In this document: positions 7,946 through 14,900 of the stretch, piece by piece
Numbering within the stretch: position 1 is the stretch's first letter
Layout of the letters: every line of letters begins with the position of its first letter
Assembly (NCBI RefSeq): GCF_903645295.1
Contig: NZ_CAHJXM010000003.1
Coordinates: 744,001 to 808,000 of the forward strand
Length of the DNA stretch: 64,000 bases
Source: Bacillus sp. Marseille-Q1617
Lineage (GTDB): Bacteria; Bacillota; Bacilli; Bacillales; Bacillaceae_B
Direction of reading: 5' to 3'
Made by a program: the position numbers and the translations under genes
The notes under the pieces: model-generated
Database searches by the model: none
What the model was told of the DNA's origin: nothing
Seen by the model: only the letters and a program-made list of their open reading frames with translations

Positions 7946-8180
7946 CATACAAGCTGCGTTGTACGTAATCATAACGAAGTTTTAACCTTTAAACTGTAAC
8001 AGGGAGTTTTATATCGAAGCCGGAATGTCAAGCCTCCACGATAGAGGACGACAGGAAGTCTTCTGCAAACACCCACTTTGAGGAGTGGTGGTTTAAAACT
8101 TTCTTATCTAACATTACGGCAAATGTGGCTCTAACTTTACAAACATCAAGCCAGTTCTCATAAGAGAGCTGGCTTTTTAT
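7946..8180 (+). ncRNA. Structured small RNA with own promoter and terminator, possibly 6S-like
   Basis: About 235 nt without a coding frame, with -35-like TTGAAA (7913-7918), TATAAT (7934-7939; spacing only 15) and an intrinsic terminator at 8149-8180. AAGTTTTAA near 7977 pairs with TTAAAACTT near 8093, enclosing internal hairpins (CCTC/GAGG near 8033, and CCACT/AGTGG near 8073). A long closing stem with a large internal loop recalls 6S RNA, but that identity is unproven; a cis-regulatory leader is less likely because the terminator precedes the next RBS. Confidence 0.5.
8149..8180 (+). terminator. Terminator of the RNA transcript
   Basis: AGCCAGTTCTC and GAGAGCTGGCT form an 11-bp stem with an ATAA-type loop, followed by TTTTTATTTG. 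Confidence 0.9.
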
Positions 8181-8231
8181 TTGTATACCCAGGTAATAAA
8201 CACAGTATATGGAACACATAAGGAGGCAATT

Positions 8232-8648
8232 ATGACTGACGGCTCATTTAGTGAATTTCTTGATGCTTTTTTAGCTGCATGGAAACAATCATCGATCTGG
8301 GAGATGGAAAAATGTATATCTGCTGATTATCAAGCCAGGGAAATATCGGGGGGTGAAATAGCAGACTTTGGTTACCAAGAATCAATCAATGGCTGGAAAC
8401 AAGGGTTTGACTTCGTAAAGGAAAAGCAAGCCCAATGGGATGTAAACGAAATCTCAATCATCCCATTAAGGGAGAATGAAATGCTCGCGACCTTTTCTGC
8501 GACTATCGTCATTCATGGAAACTCAATGGAAACCGTGAATTTGTTTTTTAACACGTTTAAAAAATTTGAAGGTGGGGACTGGAAGCTGGTCAGAAGTTAT
8601 ATAGAAGCTGGGGTTCCGATCGAGAATGTAAAGAAAATATATAAATAA
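8232..8648 (+). CDS. NTF2-like (SnoaL/DUF4440-type) protein
   Basis: A 138-aa protein with the length and pattern of the NTF2-like alpha+beta fold: FLDAFLAAWKQSS at the N-terminus, a central GWKQGFDFV helix, then two or three beta strands (LATFSATIVIH, NLFFNTFKKF, WKLVRSYIEAG). Function is unknown. The start at ATG 8232 follows AGGAGG at 8221-8226. A second NTF2-like gene is 70 bp downstream, so the two may act together. Confidence 0.72.
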   Translation: MTDGSFSEFLDAFLAAWKQSSIWEMEKCISADYQAREISGGEIADFGYQESINGWKQGFDFVKEKQAQWDVNEISIIPLRENEMLATFSATIVIHGNSMETVNLFFNTFKKFEGGDWKLVRSYIEAGVPIENVKKIYK

Positions 8649-8718
8649 GAATTCGCATATGCCTTAAATTCCCTTTAAAATATAAAGTGTTAAGTGAATA
8701 TTTGAGAGGATGGTTGAA

Positions 8719-9114
8719 ATGAGTGAAAGACAGGTTAAAAGTACATATTCAAGGAAAGAGAATGCAGTGTCTTTCCTGCAAATGGCAGCATCAGGGAGTG
8801 TCAGGGAAGCATTCAGTAGTTATACAAGCCCTGACATATGTCACCATAATCCTTATTTCCGCGGAGATGCAGAATCACTTATGACTGCAATGGAAGAGAA
8901 TGCTGCTGAAAATCCTGATAAGATTTTTGAGGTCAAGCATTCTGTGGAAGAAGGAGACACTGTGATGGTTCACTCCCATGTAAGGCAGAATCCAGAGGAC
9001 CTTGGAGCGGTTGTCGTTCACATCTTTCGCTTTCAGGATGATCGGATCGTTGAAATGTGGGATATAGGACAGCTCATTCCGGAAGATTCTCCGAATGAGA
9101 ATGGGATATTTTAG
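8719..9114 (+). CDS. SnoaL-like nuclear transport factor 2 family protein
   Basis: A 131-aa protein of the SnoaL-like family. CHHNPYFRGD is the typical substrate-pocket segment, and VVHIFRFQDDRIVEMWDIGQ is the characteristic C-terminal strand pair of this family. The substrate is unknown; related proteins are cyclases, isomerases or stress proteins. ATG at 8719 is preferred (GAGAGG 9 nt upstream) over ATG at 8710, which touches the RBS. Confidence 0.82.
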   Translation: MSERQVKSTYSRKENAVSFLQMAASGSVREAFSSYTSPDICHHNPYFRGDAESLMTAMEENAAENPDKIFEVKHSVEEGDTVMVHSHVRQNPEDLGAVVVHIFRFQDDRIVEMWDIGQLIPEDSPNENGIF

Positions 9115-9167
9115 CGTTTAGAATGAACGTGTGAACTGAATCCAATTTCAAACCTACGGGTGTGACT

Positions 9168-9222
9168 AAGGGACGGCTCTTTTGCTTGTATATGACAAGG
9201 AATGGAGTCGTTCTTTTTTTGC
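9168..9222 (+). terminator. Possible terminator
   Basis: GGACGGCTC and GAGTCGTTC can form an imperfect stem over a long loop, followed by seven Ts. Confidence 0.5.
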
Positions 9223-9315
9223 GTCGGGTGAGTTTTAGCTCCCCTTATATTAAAGGATTTTTGGACGAAGCTGACGAATAAGGGTAGATAGAAAGGTAGA
9301 ATCGGAGGGGTGTCA

Positions 9316-10284
9316 GTGAATGGAAGAATCGTGGTTGAGGAACTTACTAAAATGTTTAAAAAAGGGAACGTCCATGCTGTTAAAAGTGTCTCTTTTCAAG
9401 TAGAGGAGGGAGAATTTTTTGCTTTCTTAGGTCCTAATGGAGCGGGAAAATCCACAACGGTCCAGATATTGACGACGTTAATCAATGCTACTTCAGGTAA
9501 AGTGAAGGTGGCAGGGTATGATGTAATCAGTCAGCCGGAACTAGTACGTCAGCATATCGGGGTCGCCCTGCAGGAAACGGGTGTTGATCCGGACCTGACT
9601 GGACGTGAAATGGTTGAATTGCAGGCATACATATTCGGCTTTAGTAAAGATGAAGGAAAAATACGGGCGCAAAACCTGCTTGAAATCGTCAATCTGACAG
9701 AAGCAGCTGAACGCCGGATCGGCAGTTATTCCGGCGGAATGAGGAGAAGACTGGATCTCGCCCTCACCCTTGTCAACGAACCAAAAATCCTGTTCCTTGA
9801 TGAGCCGACGACTGGTCTCGATCCCTCAAGCCGGATGGCGATATGGGAAGAGCTTCGCAGACTGAATAAGGAAAAGGGGACGACGATCTTCCTGACCACA
9901 CAATACTTAGAAGAAGCGGATTCCCTTGCTGATCGAATCGGCATCATCAATAAGGGCGAAATGGTTGCGATGGGGTCCCCAAAAGAGCTGAAGGCACAAA
10001 TCGGCCATGATTTGATCACCATCACGTTGAAGGATAAAGAGAAGGTGGATACTTCTGCTGATCTAATTCGACAGCAGCTTAAGGATGTCGATGTCATCAA
10101 CCAACAAGGCAAAATCCTCATTTATGTAGAACAAGGTACGAAACAGCTGCTGGAGGTTGTCCGTATCTTTGACACAGAAGGTATTGCAGTAGTAGATATC
10201 CAGTTGTCATCCCCTACCCTGGATGATATCTTCCTGAAACTGACGAGCGATACACAGGAAGGGGTGAAGGTCTGTGGGGAATAG
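9316..10284 (+). CDS. ABC transporter ATP-binding protein (DrrA-type)
   Basis: A 322-aa ATPase of a two-gene ABC-2 exporter. Walker A GPNGAGKST, Q-loop LQETG, signature YSGGMRRRLD, Walker B ILFLDEP followed by TTGLDPSS, and the H-loop replaced by Gln in TTQYLEEAD, as is normal for DrrA-like proteins. The C-terminal 80 residues form the DrrA regulatory extension (LSSPTLDDIFLKLT). It overlaps the permease gene by 11 nt. GTG at 9316 is chosen since GGAGGGG ends at 9310. Substrate unknown; drugs or lipids are typical. Confidence 0.9.
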   Translation: MNGRIVVEELTKMFKKGNVHAVKSVSFQVEEGEFFAFLGPNGAGKSTTVQILTTLINATSGKVKVAGYDVISQPELVRQHIGVALQETGVDPDLTGREMVELQAYIFGFSKDEGKIRAQNLLEIVNLTEAAERRIGSYSGGMRRRLDLALTLVNEPKILFLDEPTTGLDPSSRMAIWEELRRLNKEKGTTIFLTTQYLEEADSLADRIGIINKGEMVAMGSPKELKAQIGHDLITITLKDKEKVDTSADLIRQQLKDVDVINQQGKILIYVEQGTKQLLEVVRIFDTEGIAVVDIQLSSPTLDDIFLKLTSDTQEGVKVCGE

Positions 10285-11053
10285 TGTACTAAAAGATACA
10301 TGGCTGATGACCATCAGAAATATCAAAACAACCCTCAGGAACCCATTTTCTTTCATCCCGAACTTAATTATTTCTGCGTTCTTCCTGCTCGTATATGAAG
10401 GGGGATTGAGCGGGATTTCTCAACTCCCAACATTTGAGGGGGCTGATTACCTCGCATTCATATTACCTGTTTCCATTGTTTCTGCTGCCATCGGAGGTGC
10501 AGGGGGAGCTGGGCAGAGCATTGTGAAAGATATTGAGAACGGCTTTTTCTCAAGGCTTTTACTAACACCGGCATCAAGACTTGCGATCGTACTCGGTCCG
10601 ATTATTGCCGGAATGCTGCAGTTGCTTGTTCAGACGCTTCTGATCATCTGCATGGCGTTTTTACTCGGACTGGAAGTTGAGACAGGGTTTGCCGGTGTAC
10701 TATTCGTGCTTTTGATTGCCGTCGGCTGGGGTCTTGCTTTTGCCGGATATTCCGTAGGTATTGCGTTACGGACTAGAAATGCACAAGCAGCACAGGCAGG
10801 TACTTTCATCTTTTTCCCGCTTATTTTCCTGAGTACGACTTTCGTTCCATATGAATTGATTGAAGCACAGTGGATGAAGATTGCAGCAACGATCAACCCA
10901 ACCACATACATCTTCGAAAGCATGCGTACCGTCCTGATCGACGGATGGATCTTCCCGGAATTGATGCAAGGTGTTTTCGCCATCATCATTGTCAGTGCCA
11001 TCACGATAACGTTTGCTGCGGTTTCAGCAAAAGGGGCTGTCTCAAGGAAATGA
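10274..11053 (+). CDS. ABC-2 type transporter permease (DrrB-type)
   Basis: A 259-aa membrane protein with six predicted helices and the ABC-2 region around residues 60-160 (FFSRLLLTPASRLAIVLGPI). It is the membrane partner of the ATPase encoded immediately upstream, with which its reading frame overlaps, indicating translational coupling. The start is GTG at 10274 with AGGGGTGAAGG upstream. Together they form a DrrAB-like efflux pump (inference from family). Confidence 0.88.
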   Translation: MGNSVLKDTWLMTIRNIKTTLRNPFSFIPNLIISAFFLLVYEGGLSGISQLPTFEGADYLAFILPVSIVSAAIGGAGGAGQSIVKDIENGFFSRLLLTPASRLAIVLGPIIAGMLQLLVQTLLIICMAFLLGLEVETGFAGVLFVLLIAVGWGLAFAGYSVGIALRTRNAQAAQAGTFIFFPLIFLSTTFVPYELIEAQWMKIAATINPTTYIFESMRTVLIDGWIFPELMQGVFAIIIVSAITITFAAVSAKGAVSRK

Positions 11054-11139
11054 TTCCAAAGTAAAATTTATTTCTAGAATGAATTAAATGACCACAAATG
11101 ACCGGACAAAGAAAATAAATGAAAGAGGGGGTGGCAAGA

Positions 11140-11538
11140 TTGACTGTTGAAATAATGAGTGTCTCTGAAAGGCCGATAAAAGCTGCCGAACTGATGAATC
11201 TTTATAAAGATGCAGGGTGGTGGGAAGAGAGAAAAGAAATGGATGTTCAGGGGATGCTTGTTCAACAAACCAATTCGGTTGGCGCCTGGAGAAACAACGT
11301 CCTTATAGGTTTTGCAAGAGCAGTGACCGACGGTGTATTCAGGGCGTACATTGAAGATGTGGTGATACAAAGTGAATTTCAGAAATCGGGGATTGGTATA
11401 AAGCTCGTATCCCGCTTACTTGATGAGCTTTCTCATATTGATGTGATCAGTTTGTTTTGCGAAGAGGACCTGCTTCCATTTTACGAAAAAAGTAAGTTTA
11501 AGGTCAGCAAGTCTCAATTTGTCATGCATAGAAAGTAA
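11140..11538 (+). CDS. GNAT family N-acetyltransferase
   Basis: A 132-aa acetyl-CoA-dependent acyltransferase. The acetyl-CoA-binding segment is visible as IEDVVIQSEFQKSGIGIKLVSRLL, and the C-terminal LPFYEKSKFKV is the usual GNAT substrate-side motif. The substrate is unknown. TTG at 11140 is chosen because AGAGGGGGTG at 11124-11133 is correctly spaced, whereas ATG at 11119 lies upstream of that RBS. A strong terminator follows. Confidence 0.83.
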   Translation: MTVEIMSVSERPIKAAELMNLYKDAGWWEERKEMDVQGMLVQQTNSVGAWRNNVLIGFARAVTDGVFRAYIEDVVIQSEFQKSGIGIKLVSRLLDELSHIDVISLFCEEDLLPFYEKSKFKVSKSQFVMHRK

Positions 11539-11591
11539 TTCATTGTAGTTGCTTTACATCATAAAACAAATTTAAGAAAAAAGTAAATGCT

Positions 11592-11627
11592 AAAAAGCTT
11601 CGTGTGTAGAAACACGAAGCTTTTTAG
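11592..11627 (+). terminator. Intrinsic terminator
   Basis: AAAAAGCTTCGTGT and ACACGAAGCTTTTT form a perfect 14-bp stem with a small loop. Confidence 0.92.
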
Positions 11628-11699
11628 GTGCTGCTATTTGAGGTTTCAACTTGGCCGGGCACCCTTGTATTTAAATCTTTTTTTAGAAGCGTAACATTA

Positions 11700-11819
11700 T
11701 TAAAAATTTTTATCCTTCTTCGATTTCTTTTTGAAAAACCATATGGTTACTCCAACCAAGCCTAATATTATGATCAGAGGAAGTATCAAAAATAAAGAAA
11801 ACCCTGTTGTTCCAAGCAT
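11700..11819 (-). CDS. Small single-pass membrane protein (39 aa)
   Basis: A 39-aa product: a hydrophobic helix (SLFLILPLIIILGLVGVTIWFF) followed by a strongly basic tail (KKKSKKDKNF). The RBS GGGAGGA lies about 6 nt before ATG at 11819 on the minus strand, which supports translation. No family is recognised; the layout is that of a small positive-inside membrane peptide. Confidence 0.5.
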   Translation of the reverse strand: MLGTTGFSLFLILPLIIILGLVGVTIWFFKKKSKKDKNF

Positions 11820-11917
11820 TGGTGTTCCTCCCAGCTATTTTTAAATTCTTGATAAAAAACTATTCCCCTCCTTTCTTTAATTGAAACGTTCAAATGTGCA
11901 AAGGCAAATGTGGCAAA

Positions 11918-11926
11918 GGCCCGTCC
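11918..11926. repeat. Left target-site duplication of the IS element
   Basis: GGCCCGTCC, identical to 13409-13417; it fits a GG-N5-CC target. Confidence 0.85.
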
Positions 11927-13408
11927 CACTAGCGTTGCACGAAAGTAATTAAATTGAATATATTCAATTATTTTACATCTATTTTGAGTTTCTAAATTAA
12001 AAAAGGGAAGTAAGGTGTTAACTCAACCTTGTTCCCTTTTTTTTACATATGTATAATGTGCCATTGTTATTTCTTCTTCGGTTTCTTTTCTTTCACCATC
12101 ACAATCCCAGTATCACCAAAAAACAGATTCTTTTTCCCCAGAGGTTTTTGCACTTTCTGCCTTCCTTTGGATGGTTTCTTCCTTCGGTTTAACTCATTCA
12201 AGATTCTGTCTGCCGGTTGGAATAAATAAATCTGTAAGACTCGAAAGAAGTTCCATGCCGTCTTCGTTGAGTTCAGTTGAAGCTTGATTAACAGTGATAG
12301 CCCGTATGCGATTAGTGCTAGAAACATGTGATTCCAGATACCTTGCGGTTTGGTACTCCATATCTTTTTCATCTTGAGATGACCCTTTATCCATTTGAAG
12401 AAGAGTTCAATCAACCATCGGTTTTTGTAGATTTCGAGGATTTCCACATCCGTTAAATCAAAGCGAGTGGTCAAAATCCGATATACTTGATTCTTTTCAT
12501 CGACAAACTCAATGTAGCGAACGGGTTCATTTGAAATACCAAAATTAACGGTCTCGTCTTTTAGAACAGACGAGTGAGTTGGTTCTCGTTCTTCCAATGT
12601 GTAAAGAACTAAGTTCTTTCCAATACGGGCAACAAAATCAATTTCTTTGTCCAACCAGTCCATCAAGTTTTTCTTCGATCCATACCCTCTATCCATGACA
12701 TAGGTAGCGTTAGCCTCTTCAATGATGACATCTGAGCTTTCAAAGTCTGTCACATTACCCGTTGAAGGGACGATTTTATCTGGAAACACTGTATTTTTGG
12801 AAGTGACAACCAATCGTGTATGCATTTTAACAGCATTATGGCCCTTTGAAATAAAGGCCCAGTCACACATGTTTTCAGGTAACCGAAATTCTGTAGAATC
12901 CACGATGTTCAAACGTCCAATCGCATTCGAAATACCGTTTTGCTTCCGAGTGTAGTGACGAACTTTAGCCATTACTTTGATAAAAACACTTTGTACTACC
13001 TCGGTAGAAAGATCGTTGATCCGCCGGCTTATTTGAGAGCCACTAATCCCGTTGACATTCAATAGTTTCATTAGATCGGTATACGCTCGGATCTTTTCTT
13101 CAATATGAGAATACGAACTCATCTGATCCAGGTGCGCAGCCACACCTATCCTTAATAGGGCTTCGGTAGTCAGCTTCTTTCCATAATCAAGAAGAGGACA
13201 TTGTAAATCTTCCGTAGGAAGTTGGGATAAACATTGACAAATTAACATTCTTTGACCTATACTTTTACTCATTGCGTGAGCTCCTTTTGTAGAAGATTAG
13301 GGAACGTTTAGGTCACTATCTTCTACATTAGGGCTTTTTTTGTTTTTGTAAAGAAATTTTACCATTTTGCGTTATTTTACATATTTTTGAAGTCGTGCAA
13401 CGCTAGTG
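11927..13408. mobile_element. IS4-family insertion sequence, complete (1482 bp)
   Basis: Perfect 16-bp terminal inverted repeats (CACTAGCGTTGCACGA at 11927-11942 and its reverse complement at 13393-13408) bound one full-length transposase gene on the minus strand. The flanking 9-bp direct repeats GGCCCGTCC are a fresh target duplication. Removing the element restores an interspersed GC-rich palindrome. It appears intact and possibly active. Confidence 0.95.
12067..13272 (-). CDS. IS4-family DDE transposase
   Basis: A 401-aa transposase that cuts and pastes the surrounding IS. The DDE residues appear in NIVDSTEF (first Asp), YVMDRGYGS (second Asp) and the IS4 hallmark Y-x2-R-x3-E-x6-K, seen in full as YKNRWLIELFFKWIK. 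The N-terminal domain carries a helix-turn-helix-like region (GISGSQISRRINDL), and the C-terminus is very basic (KKNLFFGD...KEKKPKKK). It fills the element, leaving about 125 bp on each side. No frameshift is seen. Confidence 0.93.
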   Translation of the reverse strand: MSKSIGQRMLICQCLSQLPTEDLQCPLLDYGKKLTTEALLRIGVAAHLDQMSSYSHIEEKIRAYTDLMKLLNVNGISGSQISRRINDLSTEVVQSVFIKVMAKVRHYTRKQNGISNAIGRLNIVDSTEFRLPENMCDWAFISKGHNAVKMHTRLVVTSKNTVFPDKIVPSTGNVTDFESSDVIIEEANATYVMDRGYGSKKNLMDWLDKEIDFVARIGKNLVLYTLEEREPTHSSVLKDETVNFGISNEPVRYIEFVDEKNQVYRILTTRFDLTDVEILEIYKNRWLIELFFKWIKGHLKMKKIWSTKPQGIWNHMFLALIAYGLSLLIKLQLNSTKTAWNFFRVLQIYLFQPADRILNELNRRKKPSKGRQKVQKPLGKKNLFFGDTGIVMVKEKKPKKK

Positions 13409-13456
13409 GGCCCGTCCCTCGATGCGTTAACACGTTAATGCATCGAGGGACGGGTC
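13409..13456. repeat. GC-rich palindromic repeat (copy 1), IS target
   Basis: CCCGTCCCTCGATGCGTTAA and TTAATGCATCGAGGGACGGG form an almost perfect inverted repeat around AC...GTTAA. The left nine bases are duplicated at 11918 by IS insertion. It is related to the repeats at 28340 and 31678. Confidence 0.85.
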
Positions 13457-13526
13457 TTGTTTGGGTAAACGCACACTCTCAGGAATTCCCGCATATCATA
13501 TCGTGGTAAAAAGGTGAAGGGAATGA

Positions 13527-14417
13527 GTGAGAATGTATTATCCATATTATACGAATGATTATACGAATGGGAGTCAGAATCACCAGGTAATGGACGTATT
13601 ACTGAACGGAATCATTGGAAAGGCTTCAGCGGTTGATTTTTACAGCAGGCTGGCAAATGTGGCTCCAGATAAGGAACACAGGAATCAACTAGCCCAAATC
13701 GCAGAGGACGAAAGAGCGCAGTGGGGCCGGTTGACCAATCTATATATCTCGATGACTGGAGTGCAGCCGATGTATGAGATTGAACAGATTCCTTTTTATA
13801 GTTACCAGGAAGGACTCCAAAAAGGTTATGAAGCGGAACTGGAGAGCTATGAACACTACCGGACGGGAACAATGATCACCCAGGATCCTTCTATTTATGA
13901 AGCTTTCTTTAACGCCTGCAAAGGTGAATGGGAGCATGCGGACAAATTAAGATACTTGGGCACTGCTGCAGGAAATCGAATGGATTATGGACCGGAACCG
14001 TTCACTATTGATATTGAAGAGGCGACAGTCAGCAATAATACATTCCGCACCGCCCTCTGGACAGGGGAACATCTTCAGGTTACATTGATGAGCATAGGTG
14101 TCGGGGAAGATATCGGCCTTGAAAACCATCCGGAACTTGACCAGTTCCTCCGAATAGAGCAGGGGCAGGGTGTCGTACAAATGGGGAATGATCCAAATAA
14201 CCTGACCTTTCAAAGGAACGTAGAGGATGACTACGCAATCGTGATTCCTGCTGGTACTTGGCATAACCTTACGAATACAGGAAATGAGCCTCTGAAGCTT
14301 TACTCGATCTATGCTCCGCCGCAGCATCCAAAAGGCACTGTTCATAAGACAAAAGCAGATGCGATGGCTGCTGAAGAAGCGGAGCATGGCAGGTATTTAG
14401 GCGCGTTTTGGAGTTAA
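13527..14417 (+). CDS. Ferritin-like / cupin two-domain protein
   Basis: A 296-aa fusion. Residues about 20-150 are a ferritin-like helical domain with metal-ligand candidates (AEDERAQW, ACKGEWEHADKL). Residues about 165-280 are a cupin barrel with GEDIGLENHPELDQFLRIEQG and a second motif IPAGTWHNLTNTG, as in mannose-6-phosphate-isomerase-like cupins. The cupin His/Glu set suggests a bound metal. Function is unknown. The start is GTG at 13527 (AAGGTGAAGGG 6 nt upstream); ATG at 13533 is the alternative. It lies right after the IS-interrupted palindrome and has no partner gene. Confidence 0.8.
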   Translation: MRMYYPYYTNDYTNGSQNHQVMDVLLNGIIGKASAVDFYSRLANVAPDKEHRNQLAQIAEDERAQWGRLTNLYISMTGVQPMYEIEQIPFYSYQEGLQKGYEAELESYEHYRTGTMITQDPSIYEAFFNACKGEWEHADKLRYLGTAAGNRMDYGPEPFTIDIEEATVSNNTFRTALWTGEHLQVTLMSIGVGEDIGLENHPELDQFLRIEQGQGVVQMGNDPNNLTFQRNVEDDYAIVIPAGTWHNLTNTGNEPLKLYSIYAPPQHPKGTVHKTKADAMAAEEAEHGRYLGAFWS

Positions 14418-14498
14418 TGGAATAGTGAAAAAACCTAATTTACAAAATAATGAAAAAGTGAGATAATCAAGTAAATGAAGAAGGGGGAAAGTAAGTTT

Positions 14499-14519
14499 AT
14501 GAGACCAACAAATTGCTAA
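14499..14519 (+). CDS. Putative 6-aa leader peptide (MRPTNC)
   Basis: ATG AGA CCA ACA AAT TGC TAA follows the purine-rich RBS AAGAAGGGGG. An AU-rich hairpin starts at its stop codon, and an intrinsic terminator lies 260 bp downstream, before the ABC-F gene. Leader peptides with terminators upstream of ABC-F genes such as vmlR are known attenuators; the role here is inference. Confidence 0.35.
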   Translation: MRPTNC

Positions 14520-14778
14520 TTTATTAATTTATTTTTAAATTAATAGGGATTTTATTTAGAACGTTAATGTACCTAGCTTCAATAGGTTTATTTGTTATGT
14601 TCTTTATGGAATCAGGCAATTTAGAAGGTACTTACTTACTTTTGCTCAAGATATTCATGAATAGGATTGGCGTCCGTATATGTTACTGTCGGACTCTCTA
14701 AACAGGCGGTCTCTGTGTTTTTTACCATGCCGGGTTCTGTCTGGATGCGCCCACTCCTTGTTCACAATTATAGAGCGT

Positions 14779-14817
14779 AAAAGACTGTAAGAAGAAACAT
14801 CTTCTTATGGTCTTTTT
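14779..14817 (+). terminator. Intrinsic terminator upstream of the ABC-F gene
   Basis: AAAAGACTGTAAGAAG and CTTCTTATGGTCTTTT form a strong stem followed by Ts, 84 nt before the ABC-F start. Confidence 0.8.
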
Positions 14818-14900
14818 TATTTAACTGAATAAGTATGAAGTTCTTCTTGATGCTGTCCATAAAAGCGTAACGCACAATATGGATGAAAGAAGGAATTAAT

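Larger units (their letters stand above)
14418..14900 (+). other. Leader region of the ABC-F gene
   Basis: There is no substantial ORF here. It holds a 6-codon uORF at 14499 with a strong RBS, an AT-rich perfect hairpin near 14520-14545 (TATTAATTTA / TAAATTAATA), a short translatable hydrophobic stretch near 14547-14705 that may be gene debris, and a terminator at 14779. Confidence 0.45.

Noticed and set aside
7946..8180. T-box or metabolite riboswitch for the gene at 8232
   Set aside because: No T-box sequence (GGGTGGNACCGCG-like) or known riboswitch core is visible; the RNA ends before the next gene's RBS.
12722..12955. Plus-strand ORF within the IS
   Set aside because: Shadow of the transposase gene; no RBS.
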